Assembly (NCBI RefSeq): GCF_021555155.1
Contig: NZ_JAKGBU010000023.1
Span: 1-62,179, forward strand
Direction of reading: 5' to 3'
Source: Rhizobium alarense
GTDB lineage: Bacteria > Pseudomonadota > Alphaproteobacteria > Rhizobiales > Rhizobiaceae
DNA: 62,179 bases
This document shows positions 1-7,877 of the stretch, one piece after another (within the stretch, counting starts at the first letter, position 1; every line of letters begins with the position of its first letter). A program made the translations under genes and the position numbers. A model generated the notes under the pieces. It saw only the letters and a program-made list of their open reading frames with translations, did no database searches and had not been told where the DNA came from.

Positions 1-14
1 AACAAATCATCCAT
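1..14 (-). CDS. Transposase, first codons only (runs off the window)
   Basis: A start codon at 14..12 on the minus strand, with AGGAGG about five bases upstream, encodes M-D-D-L before the sequence ends. It is identical to the frame at 62166..62179. Nothing beyond the N-terminus can be seen, so the assignment to an IS5-type transposase is an inference from this start and from the repeated context. Confidence 0.5.
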
Positions 15-77
15 CACGGCCTCCTGTCGGAAACCGGGAATCACATCTCAAACGAAATTAATAGGTCCTGAGCCTAG
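1..77 (-). mobile_element. Left end: 5' terminus of an outward-facing insertion sequence (probably IS5 family)
   Basis: These 77 bases are the exact reverse complement of 62103..62179; identity stops right after CTAG. Read on the minus strand the segment holds an AGGAGG ribosome binding site and an ATG that opens a frame M-D-D-L. I recall this N-terminus from a common alphaproteobacterial IS5-family transposase, so the family call is from memory. The IS lies almost wholly outside the window. The boundary at CTAG fits the short TA-containing targets of this family. The call of a repeated mobile-element end is firm; the family is less so. Confidence 0.75.
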
Positions 78-227
78 TCGTTCAACTCCGCCTTTTGCTT
101 CCCCGGTTCTCGGCCGTTGCCCGTTCGGCGCACGGATGGGGCCGCTGCGGCGCTCTGGCCAATGGACTGTCAATAAGCTTTCAATGTAATAGTATTGAAT
201 GCAATCAATATAAGGAATTGACAGCAT

Positions 228-653
228 ATGATGATGGCTGGCAGCGAAAGTGGATGCGTCATGGACACTGAATATCCTCTCATTTCCCCGATTCGCACCG
301 GTTTGCGCGGTCGGTGCCCGCGCTGTGGACAGGGTCACCTGTTCGATGGCTTCCTGGCGCTGCGAAAGGAATGCGAGGCCTGCGGGCTCGACTATTCCTT
401 TGCCGATCCCGCCGATGGCCCCGCCTTCTTCGTCATCTGCTTCGCCTGTGTGCCGAGCGTGGCACTCGGCGTATGGCTCGAAGTCGCATTTACGGCGCCG
501 CTCTGGATTCAGCTTTTCGTCACCGGTCCCTTCATGCTGGCGACATGCATTCCGCCGCTGCGGCCATTGAAAGGATGGCTGGTGGCCAGCCAGTATTTCT
601 ACAAGGCCGAGGAAGGCCGTCCGGTGCGACGCGGCACGTCGAAAACGCTCTAG
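228..653 (+). CDS. DUF983 family membrane protein
   Basis: Small protein of 141 residues that I recognise as DUF983. A zinc-ribbon-like pair of CxxC motifs (CPRCG near residue 31 and CEACG near 50) is followed by two hydrophobic segments (about 67-85 and 92-110) and a basic tail. The function of the family is not established; members often occur in alphaproteobacterial genomes as single genes. The start at 228 has AAGGA about 11 bases upstream. A later ATG at 261 would give a 130-residue form, closer to the family norm, so the exact start is uncertain. The gene stands alone next to the left IS end, unrelated to the shikimate genes that follow. Confidence 0.75.
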   Translation: MMMAGSESGCVMDTEYPLISPIRTGLRGRCPRCGQGHLFDGFLALRKECEACGLDYSFADPADGPAFFVICFACVPSVALGVWLEVAFTAPLWIQLFVTGPFMLATCIPPLRPLKGWLVASQYFYKAEEGRPVRRGTSKTL

Positions 654-726
654 CCGTCTTGCGCCTCGTCCGCGCCTCTGATCGACTGACGGGATCAGCG
701 GCTGAGGAGACGCGCGGGAGGAAAGG

Positions 727-1647
727 ATGGCATTGACGCTGCGCCAGATCGAGGTGGTGCGGGCCGTGATGATCGCCGGCACGATCGCCGGTGCCGCGCG
801 CCTGATGAACGTCGCCCAGCCGGGCGTCAGCCGCACCATGAAGCACATCGAGGCGTCGCTCGGCATCAAGCTTTTCGCCAGGAAGGCGGGCCGCTACGTG
901 CCGACCGCCGAGGCGCGCGACATCTTCACCCAGCTTCAGGATGTGCACCGCAAGGTGGAGGACCTGCAATATTCGATCGGTCAGCTGGAGCGGGGCCTCG
1001 GCGTGGAGCTCGCCATCGGCTCGGTGCCAAGTATCGCGAATGTCATGGTGCCGCAGGCGATATCCGTCCTGATGCGGCAGTACCCCGAAATCCGCATCAA
1101 CTTCGACATCCTGAAGATCGAGGAGGCGATCGACTATCTCATGCTGGGCAAGGGAGAGCTGGTCGTCATGAGCTACCGGCTGTCGCATCCGTCCATCACC
1201 TTCGAGCCGCTGTCCAAGGGGCGCCTGGTCTGCATCGCTGCGAAGGAGCATGCGGTGGCCGCAAGGACCACGATCTCCGCCCGCGAGATCGCGCAGTACC
1301 CGCTCATCGGCATCGACCCGCGCGATCCCTACGGGGCCATCATGGCGGGCATCTTCGAGCGGGAGAAGCTTGAATACCACATTCCCATCCGTGCCCGCTT
1401 CGGCACGACCGTTTGCGCCCTCGTCAAACGCAACCTCGGCATCGCGGTGATCGATGCCTTCACCGTCGGCGACATTGCGGACCAGGGGCTGGCGGTCATT
1501 CCAATCAGCGATGATACGGAATTCCAGACCTACGTCGCCTATCGGGCGGATGCAGCGCTGTCGAGTTATGCGGAGAGGTTCGTCGTGACGCTGCGGCGGG
1601 TCATGGACGACCTGATACGGCGCGGCCCAATCGGGTCAGATTCATAA
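727..1647 (+). CDS. LysR-type transcriptional regulator of the shikimate/TTT operon
   Basis: 306 residues with an N-terminal winged helix-turn-helix (about 3-62, including the AARLMNVAQPGVSRTMK recognition region) and a C-terminal LysR substrate-binding fold from about residue 90. The ATG at 727 is preceded by GGGAGGAAAGG. It is co-directional with, and 155 bp upstream of, a tripartite tricarboxylate transporter plus shikimate-catabolic genes. By position it most likely controls that operon, with shikimate or a related acid as co-inducer. This is inferred from context; nothing in the sequence fixes the ligand. Confidence 0.85.
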   Translation: MALTLRQIEVVRAVMIAGTIAGAARLMNVAQPGVSRTMKHIEASLGIKLFARKAGRYVPTAEARDIFTQLQDVHRKVEDLQYSIGQLERGLGVELAIGSVPSIANVMVPQAISVLMRQYPEIRINFDILKIEEAIDYLMLGKGELVVMSYRLSHPSITFEPLSKGRLVCIAAKEHAVAARTTISAREIAQYPLIGIDPRDPYGAIMAGIFEREKLEYHIPIRARFGTTVCALVKRNLGIAVIDAFTVGDIADQGLAVIPISDDTEFQTYVAYRADAALSSYAERFVVTLRRVMDDLIRRGPIGSDS

Positions 1648-1802
1648 CTGAACGGTATCGCCGACGTCAAAAAGGGTATTTGCGTTATAGTTACAAACTT
1701 GACAAACATAGGGTGCTGAGCCGTTCAGGCGCTCAGCGCCGGTGGAGAGAGGACTTCGCCCGGCATATAGTTCGTTAGAGCCTTGCTCCAAGGGAGGATT
1801 CC
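1648..1802 (+). promoter_or_regulatory. Promoter region of the tctCBA-aroE-quiC operon
   Basis: 155 bp between the LysR stop and tctC. It holds a TTGACA hexamer at 1699..1704 and, after it, a short inverted repeat GCTGAGC/GCTCAGC around 1714..1737. A GGGAGG ribosome binding site lies just before the tctC start at 1803. No convincing -10 box is visible, so the exact transcription start is unknown. The AT-rich stretch around 1680..1700 is the likely LysR target. Confidence 0.45.
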
Positions 1803-2798
1803 ATGTTGAAGAGGATGAAGGGGGCGGCTGCCGCCCTCGTGTTTTTTGCCGGCTATGCGACGGCTGCGGATTTTCCGGAACAGGATCTGCAGGGCGTCAT
1901 CCAGTGGGGCGCAGGCGGTAGCACCGATCTCGTCATGCGGTCGGTAGCGCCCCATGCGGAGAAGGCACTCGGTCGCAGCATCGTCATGACGAACAAGACC
2001 GGCGGCGTCGGCGTGATTGCCACGCAGTTCGTCGCGTCCCAGCCGTCTGACGGCTACACGCTGCTGATGAGCGCTGAAAATCCGCAGCTCTACAAGGTCA
2101 TGGGGCTGTCGGAACTCGACTATGCCGACTTCTATCCCGTCAACATGCTCGCCCGCGGCATCCCGGTTCTGGTGGCGAACAACGACGCACCCTTCGATAC
2201 GATCAAGGAACTTGTCGACTACGTCCAGGCCAACCCGGGCAAGGTGAAGATGGGCTCGACGGGTCCTGGCGGCCTGCCCTCGGTCGTCGGCGGCATGCTG
2301 TCCACGCAGCTCGATTTCAAGGTGACGGCCGTTCCCTTCGACGGCGACGGCCCGGCGCTGACGGCGATGCAGGGCGGCGCGGTCGATTTCATGCCTGCCG
2401 TTCTCGGCGCTGCCGTCGAGCACGTGAAGGCCGGTCGCATCAAAATGCTCGGCATCTTCGACAAGGAGGCAAGCCCCGTCCTGCCGGACGCCAAGCCGAT
2501 CGTGGCGGACTTCCCGCAGTTCGAGAAGTTCATGCCCTGGGGACCGTTCTTCGGCGTCTTCGTCAAGCGCGACACGCCCGAGGACGTGACAGCGAAGCTG
2601 GTGGACGCCTTCAAGTCCGGCGCGGACTCGGCTGAATTCCAGACGCTGCTGTCGGACCGCGGCTATGTTCCGATGAACATTTCGGGCGAGGAGGCCGATG
2701 CCTTCCTCAAGAAATGGCAGTCGACGACGGCTTGGGTGGCCTATGATGCCGGCATCGCCAAGAAGTCGCCGGAGGAGTTCGGAATTCCGAAGCCCTGA
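1803..2798 (+). CDS. tctC: TctC/Bug-family periplasmic solute-binding protein of a tripartite tricarboxylate transporter
   Basis: 331 residues. A signal peptide (about 1-21, cleavage near ATA-AD) is followed by a Bug-type fold with the family's GAGGSTD and SQPSDGYTLL stretches. Such proteins capture a carboxylate in the periplasm and hand it to the TctA/TctB membrane pair, driven by ion gradients. It heads an operon with tctB and tctA and, directly after them, genes that turn shikimate into protocatechuate. The likely cargo is therefore shikimate or a close relative rather than citrate. GGGAGG sits about 7 bases before the ATG. A GC-rich hairpin (2813..2836) separates it from tctB. Confidence 0.9.
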   Translation: MLKRMKGAAAALVFFAGYATAADFPEQDLQGVIQWGAGGSTDLVMRSVAPHAEKALGRSIVMTNKTGGVGVIATQFVASQPSDGYTLLMSAENPQLYKVMGLSELDYADFYPVNMLARGIPVLVANNDAPFDTIKELVDYVQANPGKVKMGSTGPGGLPSVVGGMLSTQLDFKVTAVPFDGDGPALTAMQGGAVDFMPAVLGAAVEHVKAGRIKMLGIFDKEASPVLPDAKPIVADFPQFEKFMPWGPFFGVFVKRDTPEDVTAKLVDAFKSGADSAEFQTLLSDRGYVPMNISGEEADAFLKKWQSTTAWVAYDAGIAKKSPEEFGIPKP

Positions 2799-2812
2799 CG
2801 GCAGCCGGAGAC

Positions 2813-2836
2813 CCGGCCGGTCCCTTGCCCGGCCGG
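2813..2836 (+). other. Intercistronic GC hairpin between tctC and tctB
   Basis: CCGGCCGG at 2813..2820 can pair with a second copy of the same self-complementary octamer at 2829..2836 across an 8-base loop. There is no U-tract, so it is not a classical terminator. A stem at this place typically protects or terminates a fraction of the transcript so that the binding protein is made in excess. The role is inferred. Confidence 0.5.
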
Positions 2837-2877
2837 CCCTGTCGCCGGAGGACGGCATCGAGGGAGGAGATTTACCC

Positions 2878-3399
2878 ATGCACGACGACATTCACACGAG
2901 GCGGCCCGGCGAGTTGGCGTTCAACGCCGTCCTGCTCGCGTTCAGCCTGTTCATGTTCTGGCAGGCCTACAATATCTCGGGCTTTTCCGCCCTAAGCTCC
3001 GCCGGCGCATTCCCCATGGCGATGACCGCCATCATGAGCCTGACCGCCGCAATCGCCCTTCTGCGCAGCTGGCGGTTGCCGTCCGCACAGGGAGGCTTCG
3101 CACTGTTTCGCAAGGAGATCCTGCCGTCGGCGGTCGTCGTCTTCTCACTCTTCATCTTTGCGTATTCGGTGCTGCTCGAGTCGCTCGGCTTCGTGCTCGC
3201 CTCGTTCCTCTTCCTGATGGTGTCCACCTGGTTTCTCGAAGGTGGCCGGCTCAAGCGCGCCCTTTTGCTCTCCCTCGTGTCCATCGTCTGCGTCTACATC
3301 GTCTTCCGGGTGATTTTCCAGGTCGTGCTTCCGGAAGGGGTCATTCCCGAGCGCAGCATCATGGCCGGTATCGTTGCGTTGCTGGGTGGAGGGAACTAG
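2878..3399 (+). CDS. tctB: TctB family small membrane subunit of the tripartite tricarboxylate transporter
   Basis: 173 residues with four hydrophobic segments (roughly 18-36, 42-62, 80-115 and 125-148), the usual build of the small TctB subunit. I chose the ATG at 2878 because GAGGGAGGAG lies a few bases upstream; the open frame extends further 5' but overlaps tctC without a ribosome binding site. It works with TctA as the membrane part of the importer. The stop is three bases from the tctA start, so the two are translated together. Confidence 0.85.
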   Translation: MHDDIHTRRPGELAFNAVLLAFSLFMFWQAYNISGFSALSSAGAFPMAMTAIMSLTAAIALLRSWRLPSAQGGFALFRKEILPSAVVVFSLFIFAYSVLLESLGFVLASFLFLMVSTWFLEGGRLKRALLLSLVSIVCVYIVFRVIFQVVLPEGVIPERSIMAGIVALLGGGN

Positions 3400-3402
3400 G
3401 CC

Positions 3403-4944
3403 ATGCTCGACGCTCTTACCCATCTGTTTTCGTCCTGGGTTCAGCCAGAGCTTCTCGCGCTGACGGCGCTCGGCACGTTCGCCGGTATCTATATCGGCGC
3501 CATTCCCGGCCTTTCCGTCACCATGGCGGTATCGATCCTGATCTCCTTCACCTTCAGCTGGGAGGTCAATCCGGCGCTGGCGCTGATGAACGGGATTTTC
3601 ATGGGCGGCGTCTATGGCGGATCGCGCACCGCGATCCTGCTCAACATTCCGGGCGCACCCGCCGCCATCGCGACTGCACTTGACGGCTATCCGCTCGCCA
3701 AGAAGGGGGAGGCCGGGTCGGCGATTGCGCTTTCCACCGTGATGTCCTTCATCGGGGGTTTCGTCGGCATCATCGTTCTGGCCGCCGCCGCACCGGTGGT
3801 CAGCGAATTCGCCATTCTCTTCCAGCCGCGCGATTACATGCTGCTCGCCGTCATGGGCATTTTGCTCGTCGGGGCATTGTCGGGGGAAAGCCTTGCGAAG
3901 GGCATTTTTGCCGGTGCGCTCGGCATGCTGCTGGGGACGGTCGGCCTCGACCCGATGACGGCGGAGCAGCGCTTCACCTTCGGTTCTGTCCAGCTCATGA
4001 ACGGCATATCGCCGATTGCCCTGATGATCGGCCTCTTCGGCGTCTCGGAAGCGCTGCTGCAGATGCACAGCCTGCACGCCGAGGCCATCAAGCAGAAGGT
4101 CGACCGCATCGTGCCGTCGCTCGCCGATGTGAAGAAATACCTGCCGCTCAGCCTTCAGACGTCGAGCATCGGCGTCATCATCGGCGCGCTTCCGGGAACC
4201 GGCGGCGATATTGCGGCGCTCATGGCCTATGACCATGCCAAGCGCGTGACGAAGAACCCCGAGGTTCCCTTTGGCGAAGGGGCGAAAGAAGGCATCGTCG
4301 GGCCGGAGACTGCGAACAATGCGGCGGTCGGCGGGGCCTATATCCCGATGCTGACGCTCGGCATTCCCGGCGACGCCGTCACCGCGATCATCATCGGTGC
4401 GCTCTTCATCCACGGGCTCAATCCCGGTCCGCTGCTGATGATCGAAAAGCCCGACATTTTCTGGTTCACCGTCGGGAACCTGGTGCTCGCCAATATCTTC
4501 ATGCTGATTTTCGGCCTGACCGGTATCCGGATCTTCACGAAGCTCGTCGAGTGCCCGAAGTCGATCCTCTTCCCGCTTATTCTCCTGCTCAGCGTCGTCG
4601 GGGCTTTCTCGATCAACAATTCTGTCATGGATGTCTGGTGGATGCTCGGCTTCGGCGTCTTCGGCTACTTCCTGAAGCTCTACGGCTACCAGGTCGGCCC
4701 TGTCGTGCTCGGCATCATCCTGAGCCGGCTGATGGATGACAACTGGCGGCGCGCGATCATCTCCGAGCAGGAGAGTATCCCGGCCTTCCTGAAGGGTATC
4801 GTCACCAGCCCGCTGTCGCTGCCACTGCTGCTCGTCATCGTCTTCGTCGTCATCAGCCAGACACCCTGGTGGAAATCCTTCAGGGGACACGGGGCCGACG
4901 GGACCGGTGGCGAGATAGGACAACCGCTCAAGGGGAAGGAATGA
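3403..4944 (+). CDS. tctA: TctA family large membrane subunit of the tripartite tricarboxylate transporter
   Basis: 513 residues with about 11-12 membrane helices. Two family signatures are visible: GAIPGLSVTMAVSI near residue 32 and its inverted partner GALPGTGGDIAAL near 265, matching the internal duplication of TctA proteins. It forms the permease for the solute delivered by the upstream TctC. Length is normal for the family. The aroE gene begins five bases after its stop, which ties the importer to shikimate catabolism. Confidence 0.93.
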   Translation: MLDALTHLFSSWVQPELLALTALGTFAGIYIGAIPGLSVTMAVSILISFTFSWEVNPALALMNGIFMGGVYGGSRTAILLNIPGAPAAIATALDGYPLAKKGEAGSAIALSTVMSFIGGFVGIIVLAAAAPVVSEFAILFQPRDYMLLAVMGILLVGALSGESLAKGIFAGALGMLLGTVGLDPMTAEQRFTFGSVQLMNGISPIALMIGLFGVSEALLQMHSLHAEAIKQKVDRIVPSLADVKKYLPLSLQTSSIGVIIGALPGTGGDIAALMAYDHAKRVTKNPEVPFGEGAKEGIVGPETANNAAVGGAYIPMLTLGIPGDAVTAIIIGALFIHGLNPGPLLMIEKPDIFWFTVGNLVLANIFMLIFGLTGIRIFTKLVECPKSILFPLILLLSVVGAFSINNSVMDVWWMLGFGVFGYFLKLYGYQVGPVVLGIILSRLMDDNWRRAIISEQESIPAFLKGIVTSPLSLPLLLVIVFVVISQTPWWKSFRGHGADGTGGEIGQPLKGKE

Positions 4945-4948
4945 TCCC

Positions 4949-5809
4949 ATGACGCCATCCGCCATCCGTCTCGGGCTCATCGGGGACAACATCACGCGGT
5001 CCCAGTCGCCGCGCCTCCATGTGCTGGCGGGCCGGCTGTGCGGACTTGACGTCAGCTACGAGCGTCTCGTCCCTGCCGATCGCGGGCAGTCGTTCGACGC
5101 AGTCTTCGAGGCTTGCCGGACGGGCGGCTATCGCGGCATCAACATCACTTACCCCTACAAGGAAGAGGTGACACGCTTCCTGTCGGTGCCGGATCGGGCG
5201 ATTGCTGCAATCGGCGCCTGCAACACGGTGATCTTCGGCGCAGGGCAGCCTGTCGGCTACAACACCGACTATACGGGCTTCATGCGTGCCTATCGGGCGG
5301 CCTTCGGCGGGGCAAGCCCGGGACCTGTCGCCATGGCTGGTGCCGGCGGCGTCGGCAAGGCCGTCGCCTTCGGGCTCGCCGGCCTTGGCTGCCCGCGGCT
5401 GTCGATCTACGACCGGGCGCCCGAACGGGTCAAGCCGCTCGTCGCGGCCCTCGAACGATCCGGCTTTGCGATGGAGACCCATGTCGCCGGTTCGATCGAT
5501 GAGGCGGTCGAGGGAGCGCAGGGACTGGTCAATTGCACGCCGCTCGGCATGGTCGGCTATCCGGGCACCGCCATTCCGCAGCCGCTGATCGAGGGACGGC
5601 GCTGGGCCTTCGACGCCGTCTATACGCCGGTCGACACCGAGTTCCTGGTCGACTGCCGCGCCGCCGGCGTCGAGATCATCAGCGGCTATGAACTGTTCTT
5701 CCATCAGGGTGTCGATGCCTTCCATCTCTTCACAGGGGCGACTGTCGACGCGGAGGCACTGCGCAGGGAACTCGCCCGTCCTGACTCCATCGAGAGGATT
5801 TCCGCATGA
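4949..5809 (+). CDS. aroE: Shikimate dehydrogenase (probably catabolic)
   Basis: 286 residues with the full AroE motif set. SQSP at 18-21 binds substrate carboxylate, NITYPYKE at 65-72 contains catalytic Lys71, NTD at 105-107 contains catalytic Asp107, GAGGVGKA at 131-138 is the nucleotide loop, and NCTPLGM follows. It interconverts shikimate and 3-dehydroshikimate with NAD(P). Its stop overlaps the start of a 3-dehydroshikimate dehydratase by four bases (ATGA) and it follows an importer. This argues that it oxidises imported shikimate rather than serving aromatic amino acid synthesis. No dehydroquinase is present here, so quinate use would need a gene elsewhere. Confidence 0.92.
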   Translation: MTPSAIRLGLIGDNITRSQSPRLHVLAGRLCGLDVSYERLVPADRGQSFDAVFEACRTGGYRGINITYPYKEEVTRFLSVPDRAIAAIGACNTVIFGAGQPVGYNTDYTGFMRAYRAAFGGASPGPVAMAGAGGVGKAVAFGLAGLGCPRLSIYDRAPERVKPLVAALERSGFAMETHVAGSIDEAVEGAQGLVNCTPLGMVGYPGTAIPQPLIEGRRWAFDAVYTPVDTEFLVDCRAAGVEIISGYELFFHQGVDAFHLFTGATVDAEALRRELARPDSIERISA

Positions 5810-7701
5810 AAACCTCGATCGCCACGGTCTCGATCAGCGGCACGCTGTCGGAAAAACTCGCCGCGGTTGCCGCCGCCGGCTTCGATGGCGTCGAGATATT
5901 TGAAAACGACTTCCTGACCTTCGACGGCTCACCGGCCGAGGTCGGCCGCATGGTGCGCGACCACGGCCTCGAGGTCACGCTCTTCCAGCCGTTCCGCGAC
6001 TTCGAAGGTCTGCCGGAGCCGCACCGGTCGCGCGCCTTCGATCGCGCCGAACGCAAGTTCGACGTCATGCAGGATCTCGGCACCGATCTCATGCTGATCT
6101 GCTCCAGCGTCTCACCACTCGCGATCGGCGGCATCGACCGGGCAGCAGACGATCTGCGTGAACTGGGCGAGCGGGCGGCGAAACGTGATCTGCGCGTCGG
6201 CTACGAGGCGCTCGCCTGGGGAAGGCATGTCAACGACCACCGGGATGCCTGGGAGATCGTGCGCCGTGCCGATCACCCGGCCATCGGGCTGATCCTCGAC
6301 AGTTTCCATACGCTGTCGCGCAACATCGACCTGCGTTCGATCCGGGCCATTCCCGGTGACCGGATCTTCATCGTCCAGCTCGCGGATGCGCCGCGGATCG
6401 ACATGGACCTGCTCTACTGGAGCCGCCATTTCCGCAATATGCCCGGCGAGGGAGACCTGCCGGTGGCGGACTTCATGGCGGCCGTTGCCGCGACCGGTTA
6501 TGACGGCGCCGTTTCCCTCGAGATTTTCAACGATCAGTTCCGCGGCGGTTCGGCCAAGGCGATCGCCGAGGACGGATACCGCTCGCTGATCCAGCTGATG
6601 GACCAGGTGCGCAGGAGTGAACCGGGTGCGATCCGGCTGGGCAAGGCCATGCCGGAGCGGACGGAGGTGCTCGGCGTCGAGTTTGCCGAGTTCACGGCCG
6701 ATCCCGCGGAGGCTGAGATGCTCTGCGATCTTCTGAGGACGATGGGCTTTTCACCGGTCGCGCAACACCGCGAAAAATCCGTTCAGCTGTGGCGTCAGTC
6801 ACGCGACGGGCGGGGCATCAACATTGTCGTCAATTCCGAGCAAAAGGGCTTCGCGCATTCCACCTATCTCGTCCACGGCACGTCCGCCTACGCGCTGGGG
6901 CTCAAGGTCGGCGACGCCGGTGCGGCGATCGAACGGGCGCGCGCGCTGGGGATCGAGACTTTCGTGCCGCCTGCGGGTGAAGGCGAAGCGCCGCTGGCGT
7001 CGATCCGCGGCGTCGGGGGCGGCCTCCTCTATTTCGTCGGCAAGGACGACGACGTCTGGGCGCGCGAGTTCGTTGCGTTGGCGGGAGAAGCCGAAGCAGG
7101 CGCCGGGCTGACCGCGATCGATCATGTCGCGCAATCCATGAAGGCCGAGGAACTGCCGAGCTGGTTGCTTTTCTACACGGCGCTTCTCAACGCCGGCAAA
7201 CTGCCGCAGGTCGACATCGTCGATCCGGCGGGCCTCGTCCGCAGCCAGGTGGTGGAAAACGAGACGGGATCCCTCCGCCTGACGCTCAACGGTGCCGACA
7301 ATCACCGCACGCTTGCCGGCCACTTCGTCGCCGAGAGCTTCGGCTCCGGGGTCCAGCACATCGCCTTCAGCACCGACGACATTTTTGCAACTGCGCTGAA
7401 ACTCAAGGCGAGCGGCTTCCGGTCACTGATGATCTCGCGCAACTACTATGACGATATCGAAGTCCGCTTCGGGCTTGAGCCCGACTTCGTCGATCGGCTG
7501 CGCCAGGAGAATATCCTCTACGACCGCGACGAGCATGGCGACTATTTCCAGATCTACGGACCGCCGCATGGCGAAGGCTTCTTCTTCGAGATCGTCGAAC
7601 GCCGCGGCGGGTATCGCGGCTACGGTGCTGCGAACGCACCGTTCCGTATTGCCGCGCAGAAGCGCTCTATCCGCCCCACCGGCATGCCCGCCGTCTATTG
7701 A
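5806..7701 (+). CDS. quiC: 3-dehydroshikimate dehydratase, two-domain QuiC/QsuB type
   Basis: 631 residues in two parts. Residues 1-275 form a xylose-isomerase-like TIM barrel; residues about 290-625 form a duplicated VOC fold resembling 4-hydroxyphenylpyruvate dioxygenase. The barrel keeps the metal ligands Glu134, Asp165, Gln191 and Glu239 in the contexts GYEAL, LDSFH, QLAD and LEIF, as in characterised bacterial 3-dehydroshikimate dehydratases. The reaction yields protocatechuate. The role of the VOC half in this family is not settled. It is translationally coupled to aroE and closes the operon: shikimate import, oxidation, dehydration to protocatechuate. Ring-cleavage genes are not in the window. 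Confidence 0.92.
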   Translation: MKTSIATVSISGTLSEKLAAVAAAGFDGVEIFENDFLTFDGSPAEVGRMVRDHGLEVTLFQPFRDFEGLPEPHRSRAFDRAERKFDVMQDLGTDLMLICSSVSPLAIGGIDRAADDLRELGERAAKRDLRVGYEALAWGRHVNDHRDAWEIVRRADHPAIGLILDSFHTLSRNIDLRSIRAIPGDRIFIVQLADAPRIDMDLLYWSRHFRNMPGEGDLPVADFMAAVAATGYDGAVSLEIFNDQFRGGSAKAIAEDGYRSLIQLMDQVRRSEPGAIRLGKAMPERTEVLGVEFAEFTADPAEAEMLCDLLRTMGFSPVAQHREKSVQLWRQSRDGRGINIVVNSEQKGFAHSTYLVHGTSAYALGLKVGDAGAAIERARALGIETFVPPAGEGEAPLASIRGVGGGLLYFVGKDDDVWAREFVALAGEAEAGAGLTAIDHVAQSMKAEELPSWLLFYTALLNAGKLPQVDIVDPAGLVRSQVVENETGSLRLTLNGADNHRTLAGHFVAESFGSGVQHIAFSTDDIFATALKLKASGFRSLMISRNYYDDIEVRFGLEPDFVDRLRQENILYDRDEHGDYFQIYGPPHGEGFFFEIVERRGGYRGYGAANAPFRIAAQKRSIRPTGMPAVY

Positions 7702-7877
7702 CGTTCCGTTTAACGCCGGCAGCCACATATGCTGCTCGGAGTTCGACGTCATGGGGCGACCGCGACCGGGCCGTTTCCGATATCCCTGAATTTGCCGACA
7801 CGCTCGATCCATGCGTGTCCGTATGCGGTTCGCGCAGCGCCCCGCGGCGGAGGTGGCGCGTCACGCGGGCAAAACCT

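Noticed and set aside
3145-4995. 616-codon open frame antisense to tctB/tctA
   Set aside because: It mirrors the high-GC codon pattern of the real genes on the other strand, is rich in Asp/Glu/Arg/His without any fold I recognise, and has no ribosome binding site.
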